64,000 nt of DNA, taken from NCBI GenBank assembly GCA_910579925.1, contig CAJTVY010000008.1, positions 42,656-106,655 on the forward strand. Reading direction: 5' to 3'. Below the pieces are notes generated by a model that saw only the letters and a program-made list of their open reading frames with translations, did not search any database and was not told the origin of the DNA. Positions 33,070-41,338 of this stretch are shown here, one piece after another (the first letter of the stretch is position 1; the number at the start of each line of letters is the position of its first letter). The stretch is from an uncultured Dorea sp. (GTDB lineage: Bacteria > Bacillota > Clostridia > Lachnospirales > Lachnospiraceae). A program made the translations under genes and the position numbers.

Positions 33070-34521
33070 ATGACGGAGTACCTCACCAGGAGAAAAAGAA
33101 ACAGCATTCTTGGCAGGATGATTTTTTTGCTGCAGTCGATTATTTCGACAGGGTTTGTTGCAATTCTGTGGAAGAGCGGAATGATACCATGGCAGTTTCT
33201 GCTGATTGCAGGGGTTGTACTGCTTGCGTTTCTTGGAGTAATCTTCATATTGCTTGGAGAGGCATTCGGGTTCCAGTTTGCAGGAAAAAAGGGCAATCTC
33301 ACAGGCGTTGTGCTCAGTCTGCTGGTTTGTCTGATTCTGGGGATTGGAATTATGTATCTGGCAAAAACGGAGTCGGTTCTTAAGAACGTCGGAGGGGCGA
33401 CATACAAGACAGACAATATGATTGTCGTGGTCAAAAAGGAGAATCCCGCAGAGAAGCTGGAAGATGCGAAGAACTATCGCTTTGGGATTCAGACAGCAAT
33501 GGACCAGAACAACAATGCGCTGATGGTTGAAGATATTGAAGCGAAAGTTGGCCGAGAGATCAAACTGATCGAGAGCGGGACAATTATCGAGGAAGCCGAG
33601 GCGCTTCTTGACGGCCGGATTGAAGCAGCTATCTATAACGAGGCCTATAGCAGTGTAATTGAAGAAGCGGTGGAAGGATATGCAGATCAGGTAAAGGTTC
33701 TGTATCAATATGGGATTGAGACAGAGATCCCGACAGAAGAGACGGATATTGAGAAAGCGTTTCATATATATATCAGCGGGATAGACGTGGCTGGTTCGAT
33801 TACCACAAACAGCCGGAGTGACGTCAACATTATCATGACGGTTAATCCGAGTACTAAGAAGATACTTCTGACAACCACACCCAGGGATTATTATGTGCAG
33901 ATTCCCGGGGTGTCGGGAGAGGCCAGAGATAAGCTGACCCATGCCGGTATCTACGGCGTGGACCGGTCTATGGCTACTTTGGAGAACATCTATGGCATTG
34001 ATATTTCTTATTTTGCAAGAGTGAATTTTACTTCTTTGATAAAGATTGTGGATGCGCTTGGAGGAGTGAACGTAGAATCAGAGTATGCATTTGAGGCAGG
34101 GGGTTACAGCTTTGAGAAAGGCATGAACCATCTGAATGGAGAACAGGCTCTTGCATTCGCAAGAGAGAGACACAGTTTTAAAGATGGAGATAACCAACGG
34201 GGAAAGAATCAGGAAGCAATCTTGAAGGCAATTCTGGAGAGAGTGATGTTTCCAGATATTCTTTTTCAGGCGAATGAAATATTAGACAATGTTGCAGATT
34301 GTGTGGAAACCAATATGACGCGGGATGAGATGGCGAAGTTTATTCATATGCAGTTATCGGAACTGACCGCATGGGAGATTGAGACTACCGCTGCAACCGG
34401 AAGCGGAGACAAACAGGCCTGCTTTTCATCGGGGTCACAGCCGCTATATGTGATGTGGCCGGACGAGGCAGTTGTTTCAGATATATCTAGAAAGATGATG
34501 AAAATAGAAGGGGAGAACTAA
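33070..34521 (+). CDS. LytR-CpsA-Psr (LCP) family glycopolymer ligase
   Basis: A 483-residue membrane enzyme expected to transfer lipid-linked glycopolymer to peptidoglycan. Three N-terminal membrane helices (residues about 15-105) are followed by an intermediate domain resembling a degenerate binding-protein lobe (about 120-225, KNYRFGIQTAMDQNN). The LCP domain follows (about 235-400) with TTTPRDYYVQIPG and the Arg-containing FARERHSFKDGDNQRGKNQ. ATG 33070 is preceded by AGAGGAGA; an in-frame TTG at 33046 is unlikely. It fits the operon as the attachment step. Confidence 0.92.
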   Translation: MTEYLTRRKRNSILGRMIFLLQSIISTGFVAILWKSGMIPWQFLLIAGVVLLAFLGVIFILLGEAFGFQFAGKKGNLTGVVLSLLVCLILGIGIMYLAKTESVLKNVGGATYKTDNMIVVVKKENPAEKLEDAKNYRFGIQTAMDQNNNALMVEDIEAKVGREIKLIESGTIIEEAEALLDGRIEAAIYNEAYSSVIEEAVEGYADQVKVLYQYGIETEIPTEETDIEKAFHIYISGIDVAGSITTNSRSDVNIIMTVNPSTKKILLTTTPRDYYVQIPGVSGEARDKLTHAGIYGVDRSMATLENIYGIDISYFARVNFTSLIKIVDALGGVNVESEYAFEAGGYSFEKGMNHLNGEQALAFARERHSFKDGDNQRGKNQEAILKAILERVMFPDILFQANEILDNVADCVETNMTRDEMAKFIHMQLSELTAWEIETTAATGSGDKQACFSSGSQPLYVMWPDEAVVSDISRKMMKIEGEN

Positions 34522-34523
34522 GG

Positions 34524-34652
34524 ATGATGAATGTAATTGATCCGCAGAGAGCTATTATTGCTGCCGGAATAGTAATTCTGGTTGGTGTCGTAATCTTCGT
34601 AGTAAGAAATAATAAGATGATTGGAAACAGGTTGAGAAGCAGATATGAATAA
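34524..34652 (+). CDS. Small single-helix membrane protein
   Basis: A 42-residue protein reading MMNVIDPQRAIIAAGIVILV and onward to a basic C-terminus (NNKMIGNRLRSRYE). One membrane helix (about residues 10-27) is clear. Three bases separate it from the LCP gene and its end overlaps the next gene by 8 bp. AACTAAGG acts as a weak ribosome-binding site. Not recognised, but the tight packing and the hydrophobic/basic pattern argue it is real. Confidence 0.6.
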   Translation: MMNVIDPQRAIIAAGIVILVGVVIFVVRNNKMIGNRLRSRYE

Positions 34653-36516
34653 GTTATTGGAAGGCAGAGGAGTGCCTTGGGTCCACCAGGCAATCCTAGT
34701 GGCGTTTCTGGATGCACTTTTTGTTGTGATATCCTATGGCGTGGCACTGATCCTTCGGTTTGACTTTTCCTTTTCATCGATTCCGGAGGCATACCGGAGC
34801 GGATATCTATGGTCTATGCCGTTCTGGATTTCCGCCACGATTGTAGTATTTTATGCATTTCGGCTTTATCATAGTATCTGGAGGCTGGCAAGTATATCAG
34901 AGTTACAGATGAGCGTTGCCGCATATATTGTGCTGTTGCCGGTATATGGTCTGGGCGTGCTGTTTATGCATCTTCGGATGCCGAAAGCCTATTATTTTAT
35001 GGGATATATTATTAGTTTCTGTATGACGACTGCATTACGGTTCTCCTACCGGATGTTCCAGACTTATTTTGGAAACAGAGAAGGAGTTGGAGAGGAAGAG
35101 CAGAATCGTATCATGGTGATTGGCGGCGGCGCAGCCGGACAGACGTTGATCCGGGAACTGATTAACAGCAGAAGGCTGCATACAAAGGTGTGCTGCGTTA
35201 TTGATGATAATCCGAACAAGATTGGCAGAGTTCTCGAAGGCATTCCCATTGTGGGAGATCGCAATGATATTCTGACGATGGTAGACCGATATAAGATTAA
35301 TCATATCATTTATGCGATCCCGGCAACCACGGGAAAGAACCAGAAGGAGATTCTGAATATTTGTAAAGAGACAAGATGCCGGCTTCAGACAGTACCAGGA
35401 GTTTATCAGCTGGTAAATGGAGAAGTCAGTGTCAGCAAACTTAGGGATGTAGATATTGCAGATCTTCTTGGAAGAGCGCAGGTAAAGGTTAATAATGATG
35501 AGATCTTCCGGGCAATCCGGGGACGCAAAGTACTTGTTACCGGAGGCGGAGGATCTATTGGAAGCGAGTTGTGCAGACAGATTGCCAAGGCAAAACCGAA
35601 TCAGTTGATTATTTTCGATATCTATGAGAATAATGCCTATGAGATTCAGCAGGAGTTACGGAGAGTATACCCTCAGCTTAATCTGGTGGTTTTGATTGGA
35701 TCTGTACGCAACAGTAACCGTATTAACCAGATAATGCATACCTATAAGCCGGATATTGTATATCATGCGGCAGCCCATAAGCATGTGCCGCTGATGGAAG
35801 AGAGTCCGAACGAGGCGATCAAGAATAATGTGCTGGGCACTTATAAGACGGCAACGGCAGCTGCGAAGATCGGGGTAAAGAAATTTGTTCTGATCTCTAC
35901 TGATAAGGCTGTGAATCCCACGAATATCATGGGAGCGTCAAAGCGGTTGTGCGAGATGGTTGTACAGATGATGAACCGTAAGTCGGAGACAGATTTCGTT
36001 GCGGTACGGTTTGGCAATGTGCTGGGGAGTAATGGAAGCGTTATTCCGCTCTTCAAGAGACAGATTGCAGAAGGCGGTCCTGTGACCGTCACAGACAAAG
36101 ATATCATTCGGTATTTCATGACGATACCGGAGGCAGTGGCATTAGTGCTGCAGGCTTCTTACTATGCACAAGGCGGAGAGATCTTCGTACTGGACATGGG
36201 AGATCCGGTTCGTATTGACGATATGGCGAGAAATCTGATCAGATTGTCGGGTTATGAGCCAGACATCGACATACCGATTGTATATACAGGGCTTCGGCCC
36301 GGTGAAAAGCTGTATGAAGAACTTCTGATGGATGAAGAGGGACTTCAGGATACGGCGAATGAAATGATTCATATCGGACATCCTATAGAAATGGATGACG
36401 AGTGGTTCGAAGAGAAGCTAAAACTGCTTGATAAGGTCAGCAGACAGGATTCTGCCAGGATTAAGGAGATTGTGGCGGAGATTGTGCCGACTTATCATTA
36501 TAAAAAAGAGAAGTAA
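34645..36516 (+). CDS. Membrane nucleotide-sugar 4,6-dehydratase (PglF/CapD/EpsC type)
   Basis: A 623-residue protein. Four N-terminal membrane helices (residues about 15-125) are followed by a CoA-binding-like Rossmann domain (VIGGGAAGQTLIRELI) and a catalytic extended-SDR domain with VTGGGGSIGSELCRQ and VLISTDKAVNPTNIMGASKR. The Met in the MxxxK active site marks the C5-retaining PglF/CapD branch, unlike PseB, which has Tyr. It would convert UDP-GlcNAc to the 4-keto-6-deoxy sugar. Together with the aminotransferase at 38136 and the PglC-like transferase at 39503 it can start a diNAcBac-like lipid-linked sugar. Confidence 0.9.
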   Translation: MNKLLEGRGVPWVHQAILVAFLDALFVVISYGVALILRFDFSFSSIPEAYRSGYLWSMPFWISATIVVFYAFRLYHSIWRLASISELQMSVAAYIVLLPVYGLGVLFMHLRMPKAYYFMGYIISFCMTTALRFSYRMFQTYFGNREGVGEEEQNRIMVIGGGAAGQTLIRELINSRRLHTKVCCVIDDNPNKIGRVLEGIPIVGDRNDILTMVDRYKINHIIYAIPATTGKNQKEILNICKETRCRLQTVPGVYQLVNGEVSVSKLRDVDIADLLGRAQVKVNNDEIFRAIRGRKVLVTGGGGSIGSELCRQIAKAKPNQLIIFDIYENNAYEIQQELRRVYPQLNLVVLIGSVRNSNRINQIMHTYKPDIVYHAAAHKHVPLMEESPNEAIKNNVLGTYKTATAAAKIGVKKFVLISTDKAVNPTNIMGASKRLCEMVVQMMNRKSETDFVAVRFGNVLGSNGSVIPLFKRQIAEGGPVTVTDKDIIRYFMTIPEAVALVLQASYYAQGGEIFVLDMGDPVRIDDMARNLIRLSGYEPDIDIPIVYTGLRPGEKLYEELLMDEEGLQDTANEMIHIGHPIEMDDEWFEEKLKLLDKVSRQDSARIKEIVAEIVPTYHYKKEK

Positions 36517-36691
36517 TACTAATTTTGCATATGATCTAAGAATATACAAAATCTTAAGGTTTCAAATCGTCGCCTTGCCGCGTTTGGAAAGTTGGGATGT
36601 CATGACTGAAGTTGGAATCTGCCCAAGAGAGACAGAATGGCGAAGCATACCCTTTTTTCGGAGTGTGGAAGAAGCATAGGATGTCTTGTAA

Positions 36692-36713
36692 GGGGCAGTT
36701 TTTATTTTGCCCC
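36692..36713 (+). repeat. Hairpin GGGGCA/TGCCCC in the loaP upstream region
   Basis: A 6-bp perfect stem with a T-rich loop. The motif AATGTA(C/T)CTGG(G)A...GGGGC occurs twice just downstream (near 36727 and 36768). No ORF in 36517-37102 is convincing, and the region appears to be a long leader. Confidence 0.4.
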
Positions 36714-36838
36714 AAAATGTACTTAAATGTATCTGGGAAGGGGCTGTATTATTACATTTTATTGGAAATGTACCTGGAGGGGCAGATTTCGGATCATGGC
36801 TTGTGATCAGGTAATAAAAATTTAGAATCAGAATTCAG

Positions 36839-36918
36839 ATACGATTAGATATGGGGCTGTCGGTGAATGGCATCTGCATACATGCAGGTGTTTACGATAG
36901 CTTCATATCTAATCGTAT
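36839..36918 (+). promoter_or_regulatory. Large two-arm leader structure before loaP
   Basis: ATACGATTAGATAT (36839-36852) and ATATCTAATCGTAT (36905-36918) are a perfect 14-bp inverted repeat. The 52-nt interior holds a second hairpin, CATCTGCA/TGCAGGTG (36871-36890). Downstream to about 37010, variants of GTATGTGAATC and ATTCATATACGAT recur several times. Because the next gene is a LoaP-type antiterminator, an autoregulatory or loading RNA is plausible, but the known LoaP hairpin could not be matched here. Confidence 0.5.
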
Positions 36919-37102
36919 GTGAATCGGCGTGTATGAATCAACTTATACGAGAATCACTATATATGAATTATTGTATGGAGATTCATATACGATCATTGTA
37001 TGTGAATAAGGCAAGGGATAGATCAAGGCAGCGTTTTGAAGAGGTGGATGTCAGATGACAGAACTTGGACCGGCGCGCCGGTAAAAGAATAGGAGAATTG
37101 CC

Positions 37103-37609
37103 ATGTGGTATGTTGTGCAGGTGCGCACAGGCACAGAGGAAAGTATTCGGATACAGTGCGAAAAGCAGATGTCCGAGGAAGTGCTTAGGCGTTGTTTTAT
37201 CCCTTATTATGAAGAATCGAAACGTATCCGTGGAAGATGGACAACTTTGGAAAAAGTCCTGTTTCCCGGGTACGTTTTTATGATTAGTGAAAAGATGGAG
37301 AAACTCTATGATCAGCTTCATGGAGTAATCGGGCTGACCAGGATAATCGGAACCGGGCGGGAGATTGTGCCCCTTCGGGAGGAAGAGATTGCATTTATGC
37401 AGGGAATCGGCGGTGAGAACCAGGTAGTGGAGATGTCAGAGGGCGTGATTGAGCAGTCAAGGGTGAGAATTACGTCCGGGCCGCTGGTGGGAATGGAAGG
37501 ACTGATCCGGAAGATTGACAGGCATAAGAGGAAGGCCTGGCTGGAGGTGCCGATGTTTGGGAGCGTGCAGACGGTGCAGGTGGGGGTTGAGATTGTAGCG
37601 AAGGTGTAA
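37103..37609 (+). CDS. loaP: LoaP-type NusG paralogue (processive antiterminator)
   Basis: A 168-residue NusG-like protein. The NGN domain (MWYVVQVRTGTEESIRIQCE, FPGYVFMISEKMEKLYDQL) is followed by a KOW domain (about residues 115-168, SRVRITSGPLVGMEGLIRKIDRHKRKAWLEV). It differs strongly from the housekeeping NusG at 914. LoaP proteins sit beside long polysaccharide or antibiotic clusters and let polymerase read through terminators. Here a terminator at 37947 and 26 kb of co-directional glycan genes follow, which fits. ATG 37103 follows AGGAGAATTGCC. Confidence 0.9.
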   Translation: MWYVVQVRTGTEESIRIQCEKQMSEEVLRRCFIPYYEESKRIRGRWTTLEKVLFPGYVFMISEKMEKLYDQLHGVIGLTRIIGTGREIVPLREEEIAFMQGIGGENQVVEMSEGVIEQSRVRITSGPLVGMEGLIRKIDRHKRKAWLEVPMFGSVQTVQVGVEIVAKV

Positions 37610-37618
37610 GGAAGATGA

Positions 37619-37936
37619 GAGTTATCGGAACGTCTGCTTGAGGCAACCTGGAGGATGGATTGTGACGCAGTGGCGAAAGGGATTCGTGATGTGCATATAT
37701 CGAATACTTCGATATTGGCTTATAATGATAAGAATGCACTGAGCTGTGTGATTATGTTGGCGTATTATAATGCGGTGAATGAGTATACGGTGGTCAGGGA
37801 GATGCCGACGGGGAAGGGGTATGCAGACGTGGTGTTTCTTCCAAGGAAATGCTCGGATAAACCGGCGATGATTGTGGAGTTGAAGTATGGAAAATCGACG
37901 GGGGAGGCGCTTAGGCAGATTAGGGAGAGCCGTTAA
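37619..37936 (+). pseudogene. Remnant of an AAA-ATPase/PD-(D/E)XK family protein
   Basis: An open frame of about 105 residues without a sensible start. It matches only the C-terminal PD-(D/E)XK part of the clostridial AAA-ATPase-like family (PF08011-type). The conserved NEYTVVREMPTGKGYADVVFLP and IVELKYGKS are visible, with Asp and the ExK pair intact. The N-terminal ATPase is gone and the reading ends early after LRQIRESR, short of the usual QIKxKxY continuation. It is a doubly truncated fragment, probably passively retained between loaP and the cluster. An ATG at 37655 exists but gives no complete domain. Confidence 0.75.
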
Positions 37937-37946
37937 TGGATATAGG

Positions 37947-37978
37947 AAATAAGAGCCTTGAGTAAGGCTCTTATTTTT
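37947..37978 (+). terminator. Strong terminator between loaP and the glycan cluster
   Basis: AAATAAGAGCCTT (37947-37959) pairs perfectly with AAGGCTCTTATTT (37964-37976) around GAGT, followed by Ts. It lies after loaP and before the first cluster gene, so it is a natural target for LoaP antitermination. Confidence 0.9.
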
Positions 37979-38029
37979 GTGAGACATAATAAAGATTCTT
38001 TCTACAAAGTGTAATGAAAGGAAAGTATC

Positions 38030-38116
38030 ATGTTCGATAAAAGTAAAAGATATGAGAGTGAAGCCAGACCATCACCTATTCTTTTGAAATATACAAAAAT
38101 CGTGAAACACTTATGA
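38030..38116 (+). CDS. Possible 28-residue leader peptide
   Basis: ATG 38030 follows AAAGGAAAG at good spacing and encodes MFDKSKRYESEARPSPILLK and eight more residues. It ends 20 bp before the aminotransferase gene. No family is recognised. It could be a small coupled ORF or chance. Confidence 0.25.
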   Translation: MFDKSKRYESEARPSPILLKYTKIVKHL

Positions 38117-38135
38117 AAACGAGGTTGTAAGCATA

Positions 38136-39509
38136 ATGAAAAAACGACAGATTTCTTTTAGTCCGCCAGATATAAGCGAATTGGAGATTGCTGAAATATG
38201 TGAGGCACTGAGATCCGGCTGGATAACGACCGGCCCGCGTACGAAGATGTTGGAGTGCAGGCTGGCGGCGTACATAGAGAGCGGGCAAGTAGACATCGAC
38301 TGCTCTACGCAAGATGCGATAGCACGATACAGCCAGAGAGTCGTGTGTCTGAATTCAGCGACAGCGGCTGAAGAACTGAATCTGAGAATCCTTGGAGTAA
38401 GAGAGGGCGATGAGGTCATCGTTCCAGCTTACACCTACACAGCATCAGCTTCTGCCGCTATCCATTGTGGTGCGACGGTGAAATTCGTTGATATTCAGAA
38501 GGATGGAGATAGAACCACTCATGCTCCGGAGATGGACTATGAGAAACTGGAGAACGCCATCACAGAAAATACAAAGACTGTTGTGATTGTCGACCTCGGC
38601 GGTATTGTGGCTGATTATGATAGAGTATTTGAGATTGTTGAGCGGAAGAAGAGTCTGTTTAAACCTCTTGATGACCACCGTGATAGTCTCTCTGATCTCG
38701 GATCTAGAATTCAAGCCGGCCTTGGACGTGTGGCTGTCGTTGCTGACTGTGCTCATAGTCTTGGCGCTTCTCGTGTGGTTAACCACACTGGAAAAGGAAA
38801 GACTGACGCGCCAGAGCGTAGATACTGTGGCACAATTGCGGATTTCACTGCTTTCAGCTTCCATGCCGTAAAAAATTTCACAACCGCCGAGGGCGGAGCA
38901 AGTACGTGGTGTTTACCGAAGTCTGTGTATGATAACGGCGTAACGGATAGCACGATATACAAGATGTATCAGCTCTTGTCACTCCACGGTCAGAACAAGG
39001 ACGCTTTGGCGAAGTCCAGGATTGGTGCTTGGGAATACGATATTATCGGTCCATGGTACAAGTGCAACATGACAGATATTATGGCTGCAATAGGTTTGCG
39101 GCAGCTGGATAGGTATCCTAAGCTGCTTGAGAGACGTCTGCAGATAATGGCTGTGTACGATAAGACGTGCGATGAGCTGGGAATAAAGCACTTAGTTCAC
39201 TACACAGACTATATGGATTCGTCAAACCATCTGTATCTGATTCGTGTTCCGGGTGCAACGGAAGAAACCCGGAACGAGATAATCACAAAGATGGCTGAGG
39301 CTGGTGTGGCTACCAATGTGCATTATAAGCCTTTGCCGATGATGACTGCGTATAAGGAGGGCAGCGGTGGTATCGGTAACTATCCGAACGCCTATGACTA
39401 CTATCAGAACCTAATTACACTGCCTCTCCACACTTTATTATCGGATTATGATGTTGAGTATGTCGTAGAGACGCTGAAACATGTCATAAAGGAAATGAAT
39501 CTATGCTGA
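38136..39509 (+). CDS. DegT/DnrJ/EryC1/StrS aminotransferase (PglE-like)
   Basis: A 457-residue PLP enzyme that would aminate the C4 keto group of a nucleotide sugar. The ends and core follow the family: ISELEIAEICEALRSGWITTGP, IVPAYTYTASASAAIHCGA, the Asp in VVADCAHSLGAS and the PLP lysine in FSFHAVKNFTTAEGG. It is longer than the usual 380 residues because of insertions around residues 50-65 and 150-190. Its likely substrate is the product of the PglF-like dehydratase at 34645. It overlaps the next gene by 7 bp. Confidence 0.9.
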   Translation: MKKRQISFSPPDISELEIAEICEALRSGWITTGPRTKMLECRLAAYIESGQVDIDCSTQDAIARYSQRVVCLNSATAAEELNLRILGVREGDEVIVPAYTYTASASAAIHCGATVKFVDIQKDGDRTTHAPEMDYEKLENAITENTKTVVIVDLGGIVADYDRVFEIVERKKSLFKPLDDHRDSLSDLGSRIQAGLGRVAVVADCAHSLGASRVVNHTGKGKTDAPERRYCGTIADFTAFSFHAVKNFTTAEGGASTWCLPKSVYDNGVTDSTIYKMYQLLSLHGQNKDALAKSRIGAWEYDIIGPWYKCNMTDIMAAIGLRQLDRYPKLLERRLQIMAVYDKTCDELGIKHLVHYTDYMDSSNHLYLIRVPGATEETRNEIITKMAEAGVATNVHYKPLPMMTAYKEGSGGIGNYPNAYDYYQNLITLPLHTLLSDYDVEYVVETLKHVIKEMNLC

Positions 39510-40198
39510 GGCGATGGGAAGACCTTCCGGATTTTATGAGAACTCCCGAGGTTAGACCTTACTGGGAAATATTGAATAAAAGGCGTGGGCAGATGATTAC
39601 CAAGCGTGTGTTTGACCTTGTTGTGAGTATTCTGCTGCTTATCATCTTATTGATTCCGATGGCGATAATCGCAGTGTGGATTAAGCTGGATAGCCGTGGT
39701 CCAGTCCTTTACCGGCAGGAGAGAATCACAACCTATGGTAAGCATTTCAGGATTCACAAGTTCCGGACGATGGTTTCTAACGCTGATAAGATTGGCACAG
39801 CGGTGACAGTAGGGAATGATAGCAGGATTACAAGAATAGGCGCAAAATTGCGCCATCTACGACTTGATGAACTTCCGCAGGTCTTTGATGTTATCAATGG
39901 TGATATGAGCTTCGTTGGAACTCGTCCAGAGGCTGTCAAATATGTAGAGCGATACAAACCGGAATACACTGCCACGCTGTTGATGCCGGCAGGGATAACG
40001 TCAGAGGCGAGTATTAGATATAAGGATGAAGATAAGTTGCTGAACAGGGCAGATGATGTTGATGAAGTTTATGTAAGTCAGGTTCTCCCGGAGAAAATGA
40101 AATGGAATTTAGAGTCAATAAGACGATTTCGGTTTCTAAGGGAGATACTTACTATGTTTAGGACCGTGGCAGCCGTGCTTGGTAAAGATTATAACTGA
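39503..40198 (+). CDS. Undecaprenyl-phosphate sugar phosphotransferase (PglC/initiating transferase)
   Basis: A 231-residue monotopic phosphoglycosyl transferase that starts the repeat unit by moving a sugar-phosphate onto undecaprenyl phosphate. One N-terminal membrane segment (about residues 34-60, KRVFDLVVSILLLIILLIP) is followed by LYRQERITTYGKHFRIHKFRTM, RLDELPQVFDVINGDMSFVGTRPE and ITSEASIRYKDE. The short size matches PglC rather than WcaJ. The partner genes suggest a bacillosamine-type sugar. Confidence 0.92.
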   Translation: MLRRWEDLPDFMRTPEVRPYWEILNKRRGQMITKRVFDLVVSILLLIILLIPMAIIAVWIKLDSRGPVLYRQERITTYGKHFRIHKFRTMVSNADKIGTAVTVGNDSRITRIGAKLRHLRLDELPQVFDVINGDMSFVGTRPEAVKYVERYKPEYTATLLMPAGITSEASIRYKDEDKLLNRADDVDEVYVSQVLPEKMKWNLESIRRFRFLREILTMFRTVAAVLGKDYN

Positions 40199-40237
40199 TA
40201 AATATGGATTTATTAATTTATGGGAAGCAGGAAATGA

Positions 40238-41338
40238 ATGATGGGCAATATATTACGAACAGTTTCATTCGGCGTGATCGCCTATAACGAACACCGATAT
40301 TTACCAGATCTCTTGAATGATCTTATTCAGCAGACTTATCCTAAAGACCTTATAGAAGTCATCCTCGTTGATGGAGAATCAAGTGATGATACATGGCAGA
40401 TTATGCAGTCTTTTCAAAGCCAACATCTAAATGAATACAAGGATATTAAGATCCTTAAGAATGGAAAACGAATTCAGCCCGCAGGTTGGAATGAGGTCAT
40501 AAATAATTACACGGCTGATGTTCTTCTTCGCATAGACGCTCACGCTAGATTACCAGAGGACTTTATCAAGAAGAATATTGAATGTATTAACTCAGGTGAA
40601 TACGTATGCGGAGGTCCAAGAGAGAATATTATAGATGAAAACACGCCGTGGAAAAGATTGCTTTTGATGGCGGAGCAGTCTATGTTTGGTGCAGGAGCAG
40701 CTTCTTATAGAAATGGGACAGAAAAAAGAAAATATGTAAAATCACTATTTCATGGCGCCTATAGAAGAAGCGTTATAGAAACAGTGGGGTTATTCGACGA
40801 AGAGCTTATTCGTACAGAGGATAACGAATACCACTACAGAGTTCGAAAAGCGGGGTACAAGATTTGCTATAACCCGAAAATACATTCATTTTATCAGACG
40901 AGAAGCAACCTAAAAGGAATGCTTAGACAAAAGTACTTGAATGGTTTATGGGTAGGCAAGACGCTCTTTTATTATCCAGGATGTATCAGCGTTTTTCACT
41001 TGGTGCCGTTTGCTTTTGTAATGGCGATACTGGTGACCACAGTTATTTACATGCTTGGATTTAGCTGGCCGAGGATATGTCTATGGACTGCTTATTGTAT
41101 AGCTGATGTTGGAATGACTGTGATTGCGTGTATTACTAGCAAAATAGGCAGTACGAATATCATTGTTTTACCGATCATTTTCTTACTATTACACATATGT
41201 TATGGAGTTGGAACAACGTTTGGAATTGTTGTATGTTTAGCCTCTGGAATTATCGAGGGGGGGGGGTACAGCGAAGAAGTAAATAGCTTCTTTGAAATAG
41301 TTGCTCCTTGTCCTATTTGGAAAGGTGTGGCAGCATGA
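40238..41338 (+). CDS. Family 2 glycosyltransferase with C-terminal membrane region and poly-G tract
   Basis: A 366-residue GT-A enzyme resembling ExoA. The N-terminus VSFGVIAYNEHRYLPDLLNDL, the VDGESSDDTW motif, RIDAHARLP (DxD-like) and RTEDNEYHYRVRKAGYKI are typical. Three or four membrane helices occupy residues about 245-345. A G10 run at 41257-41266 encodes part of EGGGYS near the end. In either shifted frame the protein would stop within about ten codons, before reaching the overlap with the next gene (ATGA at 41335). Confidence 0.88.
   Translation: MMGNILRTVSFGVIAYNEHRYLPDLLNDLIQQTYPKDLIEVILVDGESSDDTWQIMQSFQSQHLNEYKDIKILKNGKRIQPAGWNEVINNYTADVLLRIDAHARLPEDFIKKNIECINSGEYVCGGPRENIIDENTPWKRLLLMAEQSMFGAGAASYRNGTEKRKYVKSLFHGAYRRSVIETVGLFDEELIRTEDNEYHYRVRKAGYKICYNPKIHSFYQTRSNLKGMLRQKYLNGLWVGKTLFYYPGCISVFHLVPFAFVMAILVTTVIYMLGFSWPRICLWTAYCIADVGMTVIACITSKIGSTNIIVLPIIFLLLHICYGVGTTFGIVVCLASGIIEGGGYSEEVNSFFEIVAPCPIWKGVAA
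41257..41266 (+). repeat. Poly-G tract, G10
   Basis: Ten consecutive G residues inside the 3' end of the glycosyltransferase gene at 40238. Gain or loss of one G moves the frame into stops near 41280. Confidence 0.9.

Noticed and set aside
32752..33942. Minus-strand open frame of 396 codons opposite the LCP gene
   Set aside because: The plus strand encodes clear Ig-like and LCP proteins with ribosome-binding sites; the antisense frame has no family resemblance.
36428..37058. Small plus-strand frames in the loaP leader
   Set aside because: No ribosome-binding sites or protein-like composition; the region is better explained by inverted and direct repeats of an untranslated leader.
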